64,000 nt of DNA from Stappia taiwanensis (GTDB taxonomy: Bacteria > Pseudomonadota > Alphaproteobacteria > Rhizobiales > Stappiaceae). Location: positions 1 to 64,000 of the forward strand of contig NZ_BMCR01000001.1 in assembly GCF_014635285.1 (NCBI RefSeq), given 5' to 3'. Of this stretch, positions 25,946 to 35,300 are shown piece after piece. How positions within the stretch are numbered: the first letter of the stretch is position 1; every line of letters begins with the position of its first letter. A program made the translations under genes and the position numbers. Under the pieces are notes generated by a model that was not told the DNA's origin, ran no database searches, and was given only the letters and a program-made list of their open reading frames with translations.

Positions 25946-26938
25946 TTGAGCGACCAAGACGAGACGCCCGTGCCCATGTCGCGTTATTTCCTCTTCGAGA
26001 CATCCGATCTCGACGAGGCCCGCGAGCGGGTGGGGAAGGTCTTTTGCAGGCACCGTCTCGACTATGCCGGGCGCGGGCGCGGCCTTGCGATCCGGCAACA
26101 TCTCGCGCCGCTTGGCCGGCTTGCGCTGAGCCATATCACCTATGGCGAGGAGGTGGAGATCGACGCAGGCGAGCCGGAAAACTGGTTCATGGTGCATTCC
26201 GTCGACCGTGGCGGCTGCGAGATGCAGGTCGGCAACCGCTATGTTTCCGCATCGCCGGCCATGAGCGTGATCAGTTCGGCGACGCTGCCGCTGCACATGA
26301 CCTGGACCGAGAATTGCGACCATCTGGTGCTGAAGGTCGACCGCAGTGCGCTGGAACGGCATCTCGGCAGCTTGCTGAACGACGCGGTGACCCGGCCGAT
26401 CGAGTTCTATCCGAAGTTGCCCACCGGATCTTGCGAGAATCAGGGATACCGCCGGGCGCTGAACTTCGTCATCGAGGAGATCGACCAGGACGCCACGTTC
26501 TTTCGGACCCAGGTGGGGATCCGGCATCTGGAACAGACGCTGATGACCATGCTGCTGACGACGTTCCGCAACAACTATTCCGAGGCGTTGGCGGCGCCGG
26601 TGAGCCCGTCGGCACCGCGTCATGTGGTCCGGGCCGAGGACTTCATGATCGCCAATGCCGACCGGGCGATCTCGGTCGAGGATATCGCCGCGGCGGCCGG
26701 CGTTGGCGTGCGCACCCTGTTCGATGGTTTCCGCCGTTTTCGCGCCACGACGCCGATGGCGCGGCTCCGGACGATGCGGCTGGAAGGCGTGCGGAAGGAT
26801 CTGCTGGCCGCCGATGCGTCAGCCTCCGTTACCGACATCGCGCTGAAATGGGGCTTCACCAACCTTGGCCGCTTCGCCGACACCTACCGCAAGCGCTACG
26901 GCGAATTGCCATCGCATACCCTCAAGCGCCATCGCTGA
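25946..26938 (+). CDS. AraC family transcriptional regulator
   Basis: Regulator of about 330 residues. The N-terminal half is an AraC-binding-like ligand domain (FLFETSDLDEARERVGKVF... typical of this subfamily). The C-terminal half carries two helix-turn-helix units (VEDIAAAAGVGVRTLFDGFR and VTDIALKWGFTNLGRFADTY) ending in the family box YRKRYGELP. The start is uncertain: a TTG at 25946 has a good AGGAAAG site, while ATGs at 25865, 25877 and 25976 lack one. It is divergent from the cupin-to-flavin-reductase operon and presumably activates it in response to the pathway substrate. Confidence 0.87.
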   Translation: MSDQDETPVPMSRYFLFETSDLDEARERVGKVFCRHRLDYAGRGRGLAIRQHLAPLGRLALSHITYGEEVEIDAGEPENWFMVHSVDRGGCEMQVGNRYVSASPAMSVISSATLPLHMTWTENCDHLVLKVDRSALERHLGSLLNDAVTRPIEFYPKLPTGSCENQGYRRALNFVIEEIDQDATFFRTQVGIRHLEQTLMTMLLTTFRNNYSEALAAPVSPSAPRHVVRAEDFMIANADRAISVEDIAAAAGVGVRTLFDGFRRFRATTPMARLRTMRLEGVRKDLLAADASASVTDIALKWGFTNLGRFADTYRKRYGELPSHTLKRHR

Positions 26939-27220
26939 TTGGGGCCTGCGAGACCGGCGCCCGCGAAAAACAGCCGGTTTCTTGCAAAGCGCGCGACGTC
27001 TGCCTGCGGGGCGGGGCCTGCTTGTCCAGCGCAATTTCATATATATCGTTTAATGAACATTGGAATGATTATTGAGTATATAGATTGGAATTATTGTAAA
27101 ATAATACCTGTTTGCATGATAGGTAATTCTATTTACTTGAGAATGATTTTCATTTGCTTTATTCGAAGTGTGTTGCTTGTTCGATGGTAGGGCCTTGAAC
27201 CCTGTTTATCGGAGATGGAA
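26939..27220. other. AT-rich intergenic region before the ftr operon
   Basis: Positions about 27035-27180 are unusually AT-rich for this genome. The region includes an inverted repeat ATTATT-gtaa-AATAAT (27090-27105) and a Fur-box-like site (27139-27157). No gene is supported. It is the likely promoter region of ftrABCD. Confidence 0.55.
27139..27157 (+). promoter_or_regulatory. Fur-box-like operator upstream of ftrA
   Basis: GAGAATGATTTTCATTTGC matches the classical 19-bp Fur box GATAATGATAATCATTATC at 14 of 19 positions, including the AATGAT and TCATT cores. It lies about 160 bases upstream of an iron-transport operon, which supports iron repression by Fur or a relative such as Irr/Mur. 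Confidence 0.6.
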
Positions 27221-27325
27221 ATGCACACACCACCTTCAGCTCCATCAGAAGGGGCATGGCTTCTATGCGTCGATTGGCAACTCCGGCCCTTGAAACCGAA
27301 GGAGTTGTTCGATCATGTCCCGTAA
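27221..27325 (+). CDS. Possible 34-residue leader peptide overlapping ftrA
   Basis: An ATG at 27221 with a GGAGA site at 27211-27215 opens a 34-codon frame whose TAA (27323-27325) overlaps the ftrA start by 11 bases in another frame. The peptide contains LLCVDWQLRPLKPKEL and many prolines. The geometry would couple ftrA translation to translation of the leader. There is no homology evidence that I can assess; chance is possible because the frame is short. Confidence 0.35.
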   Translation: MHTPPSAPSEGAWLLCVDWQLRPLKPKELFDHVP

Positions 27326-27863
27326 AATCACCCTGACACTTGCCGGCAGTCTGCTTGCCGCAGCCTGGGCTTCTCCCGCGCTGGCGGCGGAATATCCGAT
27401 CGGCGCGCCGCAAACCGGTGGCGGATTGGAGGTGGCGGCGGTCTATCTGCAGCCGATCACCATGGAGCCTGCGGGGATGATGCGCCCGGCGGCCGACAGC
27501 GATATCCATCTGGAAGCCGATATTCACGCCCTGGCGGATAACAAGAACGGTCTGGCGGAAGGGGAATGGGCGCCGTATCTGGTCGTCACCTACACTCTGA
27601 CCAAGCTCGACAGCGGTGAAACCCAGACTGGCCCGCTTATGCCGATGGTGGCCAGTGACGGGCCGCACTATGGGGACAATGTGAAGCTGATGGGCGTTGG
27701 CAAATACGAACTGAAGTTCGACATCGCTCCGCCAAGCGGCAAGACCATGACCGGGTTCGGCCGGCATGTGGACAAGGAAACCGGCGTCGCGCCGTGGTTC
27801 GAACCTTTCACCACCACCTATGAATTCGTCTACGCCGGGGTGGGCAAGAAGGGCGGCTACTGA
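27315..27863 (+). CDS. ftrA: Periplasmic iron-binding protein FtrA (P19/Tp34 family)
   Basis: 182-residue secreted protein. The signal peptide ends at ALAAEYP (about residue 24). The P19 fold is recognised by the early motif YPIGAPQTGGGLEVAAVYLQ, then MEPAGMM and DIHLEADIHA. The Met and His residues in these segments bind copper/iron in characterised P19 proteins. It acts with the FtrB cupredoxin, the FtrC permease and the FtrD ferredoxin in high-affinity ferrous iron uptake, as shown for Bordetella and Brucella FtrABCD. AAGGAG lies 10 bases before the ATG. Confidence 0.9.
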   Translation: MSRKITLTLAGSLLAAAWASPALAAEYPIGAPQTGGGLEVAAVYLQPITMEPAGMMRPAADSDIHLEADIHALADNKNGLAEGEWAPYLVVTYTLTKLDSGETQTGPLMPMVASDGPHYGDNVKLMGVGKYELKFDIAPPSGKTMTGFGRHVDKETGVAPWFEPFTTTYEFVYAGVGKKGGY

Positions 27864-27931
27864 CCCGTTGAAAATGCGGCCGGCGGATGCTTCGCCGGTC
27901 GCGTTTCGCCCATGTTCAGGAGCTGCCCCCC

Positions 27932-28315
27932 ATGTCTCTTTTTCGCTTTGTTTCTCCCGGCCTGGCACGTGCTCAGGCGCGCGTGCTTGCCCTGACCCTT
28001 CCTCTTTGCCTCGCCCTTGCCCCGTCCCCGAGCCTTGCCGCCGATATGCCGGTGTTCGAGATGGAGCTTCGCGACGGCGTCGTCACGCCCACCCGGATCG
28101 AGGTCGAGGCCGGGACTACCTTCAAGATCGTGCTGCACAACACTGGCACGACCGCTGCCGAATTCGAGAGCCTGCGCATGCGCAAGGAAAAGGTGCTCGG
28201 CCCCGGCGTGACCTCCTTTGTGGTGATCCGGCGCCTGTCGCCGGGCAGCTATCCGTTCTTCGATGAGTTTCACATGGACAAGGAAACGGCCCATGGGGTG
28301 ATCGTTGCCAGATAG
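27932..28315 (+). CDS. ftrB: Cupredoxin-domain iron transport protein FtrB
   Basis: 127-residue periplasmic protein. A signal peptide (ALTLPLCLALAPSPSLAAD) is followed by one small cupredoxin-like domain: FEMELRDGVVTPTRIEVEAG, VLHNTGTTAAEFES, and a C-terminal FFDEFHMD. It is thought to oxidise or hand over Fe2+ for the FTR1-type permease. The ATG at 27932 has AGGAG at spacing 9; an in-frame ATG 45 bases upstream is less likely. It lies 68 bases after ftrA. Confidence 0.87.
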   Translation: MSLFRFVSPGLARAQARVLALTLPLCLALAPSPSLAADMPVFEMELRDGVVTPTRIEVEAGTTFKIVLHNTGTTAAEFESLRMRKEKVLGPGVTSFVVIRRLSPGSYPFFDEFHMDKETAHGVIVAR

Positions 28316-28365
28316 CGTTCGCGCGCGGCAACGAGGCGTTCCGAGGTGGCCAGGGATTTGGCATC

Positions 28366-29205
28366 ATGACGACGCAAATTGCATTCATTGTCTGGCGCGA
28401 AAGCGTCGAGGCGCTGCTGGTGATCGGCATTCTCAATGCCTGGATCGGTCAGAGCGGAATGGGGACTGCCGCCCGGCGTTATCTCTGGGGCGGTGTGGCA
28501 GCCGGTCTGGCCTGCGCCCTGGCGCTTGCCTTCGCCATCCTGCGGTTTTCCGAAAGCCTCGCCGGCGACCGGCTGGAGTATTTCCAGACCGCGCTGGTGC
28601 TTGGCGCCGCCGGGCTGATCGTGCAGATGGTGGTATGGATGCGTCGTCACGGTCGCCAGATGCAACGGGATCTGGAGCGCGATCTCACCCGGGCCGCCGC
28701 CCGCGGCCGCTGGTGGATGGTCTTCTTTCTGGCGCTGATCGCCGTGGCCCGCGAGGGCAGCGAGACCGTCGTCTTCCTCTATGGCTTGCTGGGCGCCGGT
28801 CCCGGGATCGGCCGTATCACCGTGCTGGCCGCCGCCGTGACCGGGCTGCTGCTGGCCCTTGGCTCCTACGCGCTGTTGCAGCTCGGCCATCGCGCCCTGT
28901 CGTGGCGGGTGTTCTTTCGCATCACCGAAATCATGTTGTTGCTGTTGGCCTGCGCGCTGCTGGTCACCGGTATCGGCAACCTCGTGGCGCTCGGTTTCCT
29001 GCCTTACACCGCGCCCTTGTGGGATACCAGCTGGCTGCTGGATGATACCGGCCGGGTCGGCGGCAGCATTGCCTTGCTCACCGGATATCGCGCCGCACCG
29101 GATCTGGCGACCGTCGCCACATGGGGCGGCTTCGCACTGCTGATGGGCATTGCCGGCTGGTGGCAGAGCCACCGGGCGGTGGCCGCGCGGGAGGGAAGGT
29201 CATGA
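28366..29205 (+). CDS. ftrC: FTR1 family iron permease FtrC
   Basis: 279-residue inner-membrane permease with about seven hydrophobic segments. Both iron-coordinating RExxE motifs are intact: WRESVEALL near the N-terminus and AREGSETVVF at about residue 125. It imports iron that has been bound by FtrA and oxidised by FtrB. The stop overlaps the start of ftrD by 4 bases. Confidence 0.93.
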   Translation: MTTQIAFIVWRESVEALLVIGILNAWIGQSGMGTAARRYLWGGVAAGLACALALAFAILRFSESLAGDRLEYFQTALVLGAAGLIVQMVVWMRRHGRQMQRDLERDLTRAAARGRWWMVFFLALIAVAREGSETVVFLYGLLGAGPGIGRITVLAAAVTGLLLALGSYALLQLGHRALSWRVFFRITEIMLLLLACALLVTGIGNLVALGFLPYTAPLWDTSWLLDDTGRVGGSIALLTGYRAAPDLATVATWGGFALLMGIAGWWQSHRAVAAREGRS

Positions 29206-30617
29206 CCGGGAAACCCGCGCCCTGCACCGTCTACGCCACTGATCTTCATCCAGGCGGTCGGTTTGAAGCCGCGGGCCACTGGCTGCGGCGGCACCAGCGT
29301 CTGATCCGCCTTCTGCAATGGGGCGTCGTCGCGGTCTATGCCACCTTGCTGGTGGTGCCCTCGGTGCTGCCGCTTCCTGGAGAAACGGCGCGCATCTGGA
29401 ACGATGTCACGGTGTTTGCCCAGTTCGTCTTCTGGGGCATCTGGTGGCCGGGCGTGCTGATCTCCATGCTGGTTTTCGGTCGGCTGTGGTGCGGCGTTCT
29501 TTGCCCGGAAGGCGCCCTGTCGGAGTTCGCCAGTCGGAACGGGCGCGGCGGCGCCATTCCCCGTTGGGTGCGCTGGCCGGGCTGGCCCTTTCTGGCGTTT
29601 GTCCTGACCACGGTTTATGGCCAGATGGTCAGCGTCTACCAGTACCCCAAGCCGGCGCTGCTGATCCTCGGCGGGTCGACCCTCGCGGCAATGGCGATCG
29701 GCTATCTCTATGGGCGCGAAAAGCGGGTGTGGTGCCGGTACCTATGCCCGGTGAACGGAGTCTTCGGGCTTCTGGCCAAGCTTGCCCCCATGCATTACGC
29801 GGTGGACCGGACCGCCTGGGAGGGCAACGCAAGGCGCGCCGATCTGCTGCAGGGCTATACCTGTGCGCCGCTGGTCCCGGTGAAAAACATGCAGAGCGCC
29901 TCGCCCTGCCACATGTGCGGGCGCTGCAGCGGTTTTCGGGCGGCGGTCCGGCTGGAGCCGCGTGCCCCCAATCACGAAGTGGTGGAGGTGTCCGGCCGCA
30001 CGGCGACCCGCTGGGACAGCCTCCTGATCATCGTCGGGCTGATCGGGGTTGCCGGCGGCGCGTTCCAATGGGCCTCGAGCCCGTGGTTTGTCGACCTGAA
30101 GCAGGCGGCGGCCACATGGCTGGTCGAGCGGGGCATTTTCTGGCCCCTCGACACGAGCCTTCCCTGGTGGATGCTCACCAACTATGCCGCCCAGAGCGAT
30201 GTGATGACGCTGCTCGACGGGGCGATGCTGCTTGCCTATATCGGCGCGGTCACCGTCGGTCTGAGCGTTGCGGTCGGCCTGCCACTGGCGCTGGCGACAC
30301 GTCTATGCGGTCCCTGGCACTGGCAGAGGTTTCATCATCTTGCTCATGCGCTGATCCCGGTCGCGGCCTGCGGCGTCATCCTCGGGCTGTCGGCGCAGAC
30401 GGTCACCCTGCTGCATCAAAGCGGCATCGACTTTGCGTGGATCCAGCCGGCCCGCGCGCTCGCGCTTGCCGGAGCCGCGCTCTGGTCCGTCTGGCTCGCT
30501 GGCCGGATCGTCGCCAGAACATGTCGCGGCGGACGGGCGATGGCCGCGACCGCAAGCTTCCTGTTGTCGTTGGTGGCGCCGGTCACCGGCTGGGTTCTGC
30601 TGTTCTGGCTGTGGTAG
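29202..30617 (+). CDS. ftrD: Polyferredoxin-like membrane iron-sulfur protein FtrD
   Basis: 471-residue membrane protein with several transmembrane helices and cysteine motifs of the NapH/CcoG-type membrane ferredoxins: WCGVLCPEGAL, WCRYLCPVNGV and SPCHMCGRCSG. It probably passes electrons to the periplasmic Ftr partners. The ATG at 29202 overlaps ftrC by 4 bases; the longer upstream frame lies inside ftrC. It is the last gene of the operon, before a hairpin shared with the convergent gabD. Confidence 0.9.
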   Translation: MTGKPAPCTVYATDLHPGGRFEAAGHWLRRHQRLIRLLQWGVVAVYATLLVVPSVLPLPGETARIWNDVTVFAQFVFWGIWWPGVLISMLVFGRLWCGVLCPEGALSEFASRNGRGGAIPRWVRWPGWPFLAFVLTTVYGQMVSVYQYPKPALLILGGSTLAAMAIGYLYGREKRVWCRYLCPVNGVFGLLAKLAPMHYAVDRTAWEGNARRADLLQGYTCAPLVPVKNMQSASPCHMCGRCSGFRAAVRLEPRAPNHEVVEVSGRTATRWDSLLIIVGLIGVAGGAFQWASSPWFVDLKQAAATWLVERGIFWPLDTSLPWWMLTNYAAQSDVMTLLDGAMLLAYIGAVTVGLSVAVGLPLALATRLCGPWHWQRFHHLAHALIPVAACGVILGLSAQTVTLLHQSGIDFAWIQPARALALAGAALWSVWLAGRIVARTCRGGRAMAATASFLLSLVAPVTGWVLLFWLW

Positions 30618-30626
30618 GCTGTCTTC

Positions 30627-30659
30627 TTCCCGGCGGTGCATGTGTCGCGCCGCCGGGAA
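30627..30659. terminator. Hairpin between convergent ftrD and gabD
   Basis: TTCCCGGCGG (30627-30636) pairs with CCGCCGGGAA (30650-30659). There is no long U-run, but the position between two convergent genes fits a shared transcription stop. Confidence 0.55.
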
Positions 30660-30672
30660 ATCGTCGCGGCGA

Positions 30673-32127
30673 TCAGCCGCCGAGACCGCCGAGGCAGACG
30701 TATTTGATGTTGAGGTAGTCCTCGACACCGTATTTCGAGCCCTCGTTGCCGACGCCCGAATCCTTGACCCCGCCAAAGGGGGCGACCTCGGTGGTGATCA
30801 GCCCTTCGTTGACGCCGACAAGGCCGTATTCCAGCGCGTCCATCACCCGGAACACCCGGCCAAGGTCCTGCGAGTAGAAATAGCAGGCAAGGCCGTATTC
30901 GGTGTCATTGGCGCGCGCGATGGCCTCCTCTTCGCTTTCGAAGCGGAACACCGGCGCCAGCGGGCCGAAGGTCTCCTCCCGTGCCACCTTCATGTCGGAC
31001 GTCACGTCGGCGACGAGCGTCGGTTCGAAGAAGCTGCCGCCATTGGCGTGGCGGCGCCCCCCCGTCACCAGCCGGGCGCCCTTGCCGATGGCGTCCTGAA
31101 TGTGTTCCTCGACCTTCTCCACCGCCCGTGCGTCGATCAGCGGCCCCTGGGTGGTGCCAGGCTCAAGCCCGTTGCCGACCTTGAGCCCTTTCACCGCAGC
31201 GGCGAGCTTCTCGGTGAAGGCGTCATAGATGCCGGCCTGGGCGTAGATCCGGTTGGCGCAGACGCAGGTCTGGCCGGAGTTGCGGAACTTGGAGATCATC
31301 GCCCCCTCGACCGCCGCATCGAGATCGGCATCGTCGAAGACGATGAACGGCGCATTGCCGCCCAGTTCCATGGAGATCTTCTTCATGTTGGCGCTGGCCG
31401 CGCTGGCCAGCGTCTTGCCCACCTCGGTGGAGCCGGTGAAGGTGATCTTGCGCAAGTTGGGGTTCTCGCACATCTCCGCCGCGATCTCGGAGGCCGATCC
31501 GGTCAGGACATTGACGACCCCGCGCGGGAAGCCGACCTGTTCGGCCAGCGCACCGATGGCCAGCGCCGAATAGGGGGTCTGGCTTGCGGGTTTGATCACC
31601 ATGGTGCAGCCGGCGGCCAGCGCCGCGCCGAGCTTGCGCGAGATCATCGAGTGGGGAAAATTCCAGGGGGTGATCGCGCCGGTGACGCCAACGGGCTCCT
31701 TGGAAACGAGGATCTTCTTGCCGCGCCAGGGGGAGGGGATGATGTCGCCGTCGATCCGCTTGGCCTGTTCGGCGAAGAACCGCACGTATTTGACGCCGAG
31801 CGCGATCTCGCCCTTGGCCTCGGCCAGTGGCTTGCCCATCTCCGTGGTCAGGATTTCCGCCAGCGCGTCGTGGTTGTCCATGATCGCGTCGCACAGCGCA
31901 TGCATCAAGCTGGCGCGCTCCTCGGCGGTGGTCTGCTTCCAGTCCTGAAACGCCAGATAGGCGGATTCGATCGCCCGAGTGGTTTCCGCCCGGCCGCATT
32001 TGGGTACGGTGCCGATGATCTCGCCGGTCGCCGGATTGGTGACCTCGATCACCGCGCCGTCATCGGCATGGCTCCACAGCCCGCCGATGTAGCAGGCCTG
32101 CTTGAAAAAGGGGTGCTCGTTGATCAT
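30673..32127 (-). CDS. gabD: NAD(P)-dependent succinate-semialdehyde dehydrogenase
   Basis: 484-residue aldehyde dehydrogenase, the usual GabD length. The catalytic glutamate is in MELGGNAPFIVFDDADLD and the catalytic cysteine in NSGQTCVCANRIY; the NAD-binding TGSTEVGKTL is also clear. It oxidises succinate semialdehyde to succinate in GABA breakdown, although related class members accept glutarate semialdehyde. It stands alone, with no gabT neighbour, between the ftr operon and tamB. The specific substrate assignment is by overall resemblance. Confidence 0.88.
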   Translation of the reverse strand: MINEHPFFKQACYIGGLWSHADDGAVIEVTNPATGEIIGTVPKCGRAETTRAIESAYLAFQDWKQTTAEERASLMHALCDAIMDNHDALAEILTTEMGKPLAEAKGEIALGVKYVRFFAEQAKRIDGDIIPSPWRGKKILVSKEPVGVTGAITPWNFPHSMISRKLGAALAAGCTMVIKPASQTPYSALAIGALAEQVGFPRGVVNVLTGSASEIAAEMCENPNLRKITFTGSTEVGKTLASAASANMKKISMELGGNAPFIVFDDADLDAAVEGAMISKFRNSGQTCVCANRIYAQAGIYDAFTEKLAAAVKGLKVGNGLEPGTTQGPLIDARAVEKVEEHIQDAIGKGARLVTGGRRHANGGSFFEPTLVADVTSDMKVAREETFGPLAPVFRFESEEEAIARANDTEYGLACYFYSQDLGRVFRVMDALEYGLVGVNEGLITTEVAPFGGVKDSGVGNEGSKYGVEDYLNIKYVCLGGLGG

Positions 32128-32305
32128 GACTGCCTCCCGCGCTGTGGCCGCTCCGCCGTGTCGTCTGAAAGCCAGACACGGGCGAAGCCTGCGATCCGCG
32201 CGGTCCGCGCGAATCTCCTCATGGGGAAGACAATAGGGCCGGCTGCCGCCGGGTGAAATAGACCGTCGGCCGACCCCTTACAAAATTGCTGGGCGTTGCC
32301 GACGA

Positions 32306-35300
32306 TCAGTCGCCGAATTCCCGCTCGTAGAAAATACCGGCTTTGGATTCGCCGTCGGCGCCCATCTCGCCGCGCAGCTTCAGCGATTTGGTCACGTCGA
32401 TGTCGACGGTCACCCGGCTGGAGTTGCTTTCCGTGCCCTGCTTGACGCCCAGGTAAATGTTTTCATTCAGGTATTTGCCGACGGAGACCGACGGGCCGCC
32501 TTCGCCGCCGGCATCGATGTCGATGGCGTCGAGGCCAAGCGAGTTGCGCAGGGAGCCAAGCGGGCCCTCGCCGCTGCCGCCGGTCAGCGTCAGCACCGAG
32601 GCGCCGAGCTGGGCGATCTGCAGCGGCGACAATTCGCTCATGCTGCGGCCGAACAGCAGCCGGGCGAGGATTTCGTCCTGTGGCAGGTCGGGCGAGGAGG
32701 TGAGGGCAATGACCGGCGCATCGGCCTCGCCCTTGACGGTGATGGTGATGCTGGTGCCATCCGCTGAGGTCGTCGCCGCGAAGTCGAGGCTCGGGGTCAG
32801 CGATCCGGTGAAGGAGACATTGCCCTTGTCGAAGGTCAGCCGGCGGCGCAAGAGGTCCATCCGCCCGCGCCGCATGGAAAAGCCGCCCACCGCATTGGGA
32901 TCGGCGACCGTGCCGGCGATGCGCAGGGTCCCGCCCATTTCCGCGTCGAGCCCGCGTCCGCGCACAAACATCTGTCCCGGCGAGGTAACGGTGAGATCGA
33001 GCGCAATCGGCGCGCTGCCTCCGCCGCCGCCTGAACTGCCACCCTCGTCGCGGCGCAGGGCTCTGTCCTGGGCACGCACGGCGGCCGGCGCATGCCGGTG
33101 CACCACCGCCACCGGGTCGATAGCGCCGGGGAAGGTACTTGGGATGGTGATCTCCGCGCGCGGAATGGTGACCGTGCCCGACAGTCGGGCGGCGCGGCCG
33201 GCATCGGCGAGCGGGCCGCTCAGCGCCAGCGCGGCGTTGAGGGTGGCCGTGACGATCCGACCATCGGAGTAGCGCCCGTTCTGCACGGCCACGTTGATAT
33301 CGGCCGGAATGCCGGCGTCGAAGCCGACCCGTCCGCCGACGGTGACCGTTCCGCCGCCGGCGATATTGGCGCGGATGCCGTTTAGTGCCGCACCAGTGTT
33401 GGACACGTCCACCTGTCCGGCCAGCCCATTGAGGGTGAAGCCGCTGGAGAGCTGGGTGAGCGAGACCCCGCGCGGGCGGATGGTGGCGCTGTAGCGCGGC
33501 CCGGTGAGCGGACCGCTGACCTTGCCGGCGATGTCGAAGGTGCCAACGCCGGAAAAGCCGGACAGGATCAGCTTCTGCCGTGCGAGGGCCAGCGGTGCCG
33601 ACCCGGAAATGTCGATGTCCATCCGTGTCGGCGCGGCCAGCGCGACCGGTCCCTTGACCGTGATGGCAAGGCCCTCCGGACCGGTGACCCGGGTTGTCTG
33701 GGTGACCCTGTCATTGGCGAAGGCGCCTTCGGAGGCGATGGCCAGCGGCGGAAGACCATTGCTGCGCAGCGGCTCGGCGGAGAGTGACGCCAGCGCAATA
33801 GACCAGTTGGCCAGGGGGGAGGCCGGCGTGCCGGTGACCTTGGCGGTGCCGCTCGCCGTGCCGGAAATGCCGAGCCCGGAGGTGAAGGCATTGGCCAGCG
33901 CCAGCGGAATGGAATTCAAGCTTGCATCAAGCGCCAGCGTTTCCCCGGCGCTGCCGGTGACCGCGAGGCTGCCGCTGCCAAGACCGAGGGTCAGCGCCTC
34001 GATCCGGGTGACGCCGTCATTGCCGTGCAGGATGCGGGCCGGGGCGGCAAGGCGCGTGTCGATCCCCATGTAGCGGCCATCAAGCCGGGCAAGGGAGAGG
34101 ACGAGACCAGTGTCGTTTGGCTCCAGCGCACCTTCCAGCGCCACCCCGTCGGCGGTGGGTGTGTCGGTCAGCCGGGCGTCCACGGTGAAGGCCGTGCCGG
34201 CCCCTTCGGTTCGGGCGGTGGCATCAATCCGGGCGACAGGAGTGCCGGAAAGGTCGAGGGACGCGAGAGACACGGTGCCTTCGGCCTGCGGCGAGCGGAC
34301 CGGATCACGCAAGGTGGCGTTGGCGCTCAAGCTCCCGATGCGCACAGGCCCGGCAGCGATGTCACTGCCGGTCAGGGCCACCGCCGCCTGGGGCGCGCCG
34401 TTCTCGGGAGCAATGGAAATCTCGCCGGAAAGAGCGCCGGCCAGCTCGGTCAGGGCCAGGGTGGAGAAGGCGGCAAGGTCGGGCGCCTCGATCCGGGCCT
34501 TGCCGGCCAGCCCGTCGAGCGGGGCGGCCAGATCGGCCAGGGAGAACTCGCCGGTGATCGCATTGCGTCCAAGACGCAGCGACAGGGTCTCCGCCACAAG
34601 GCCGGCGCCTTGCGGTTTTGCCGCCAACTGCCCTTCAAGTCGGGCACCGTCGACCAGCGCGGAGACCTTAATATCGGCGGCAAGAGCGGTCTGGTCGGTG
34701 GAGATGTCGGCATCGAGCGCCAGATCGCCGACCGGCTTTCCGGCAAGCGTCAAGGTCGGAGCGCGCAAGGTGGCGGCGACCTTCGGGCCAGTGAGCGGAC
34801 CGGAGAGCTTGGCTTCCAGCGTAAGATCGCCCTCAACGCGCGGGTCGATCCGGTCAAGGCCGCTGGCGTCAACGCGCAGATCGGCGGAGACGGTCTGAAG
34901 GTCGCTGGTGCCGCTGGCGGTGGCCTTCAGCCCGCTCGCCTCAACCGACAGGGCCGAAAGCGTGAGCTGCCCGTCGCTGTCGCCCTGTGCCGTCATGGTC
35001 AGGCGCAGCGGCTCGGTGAGGAACGCGTCGGCATGGGCAATGCCGGTGGACAGATCGCGCGCCGTCATCGCAGCCTTCAGCTCGCCGGCAAGGGTCTCCG
35101 GATTGAGACTGGCCGTCAGCGTGCCCTCGGCGGCGCCGGAAAGCGGCTGACCGGAGAGAGCGGCAAAGGCGGCAAGGTCCGGCAGGCGGAAGGAGAGGTC
35201 GCCGGCAACCTCGGTCGGCGAGAGGCCCGCCTTGGTCAGCGCCAGCGCGGCGGCCGGATGGTCGAGGGTCAGGCGGTCGAGCGCGATGCGGCTTTCGGCG

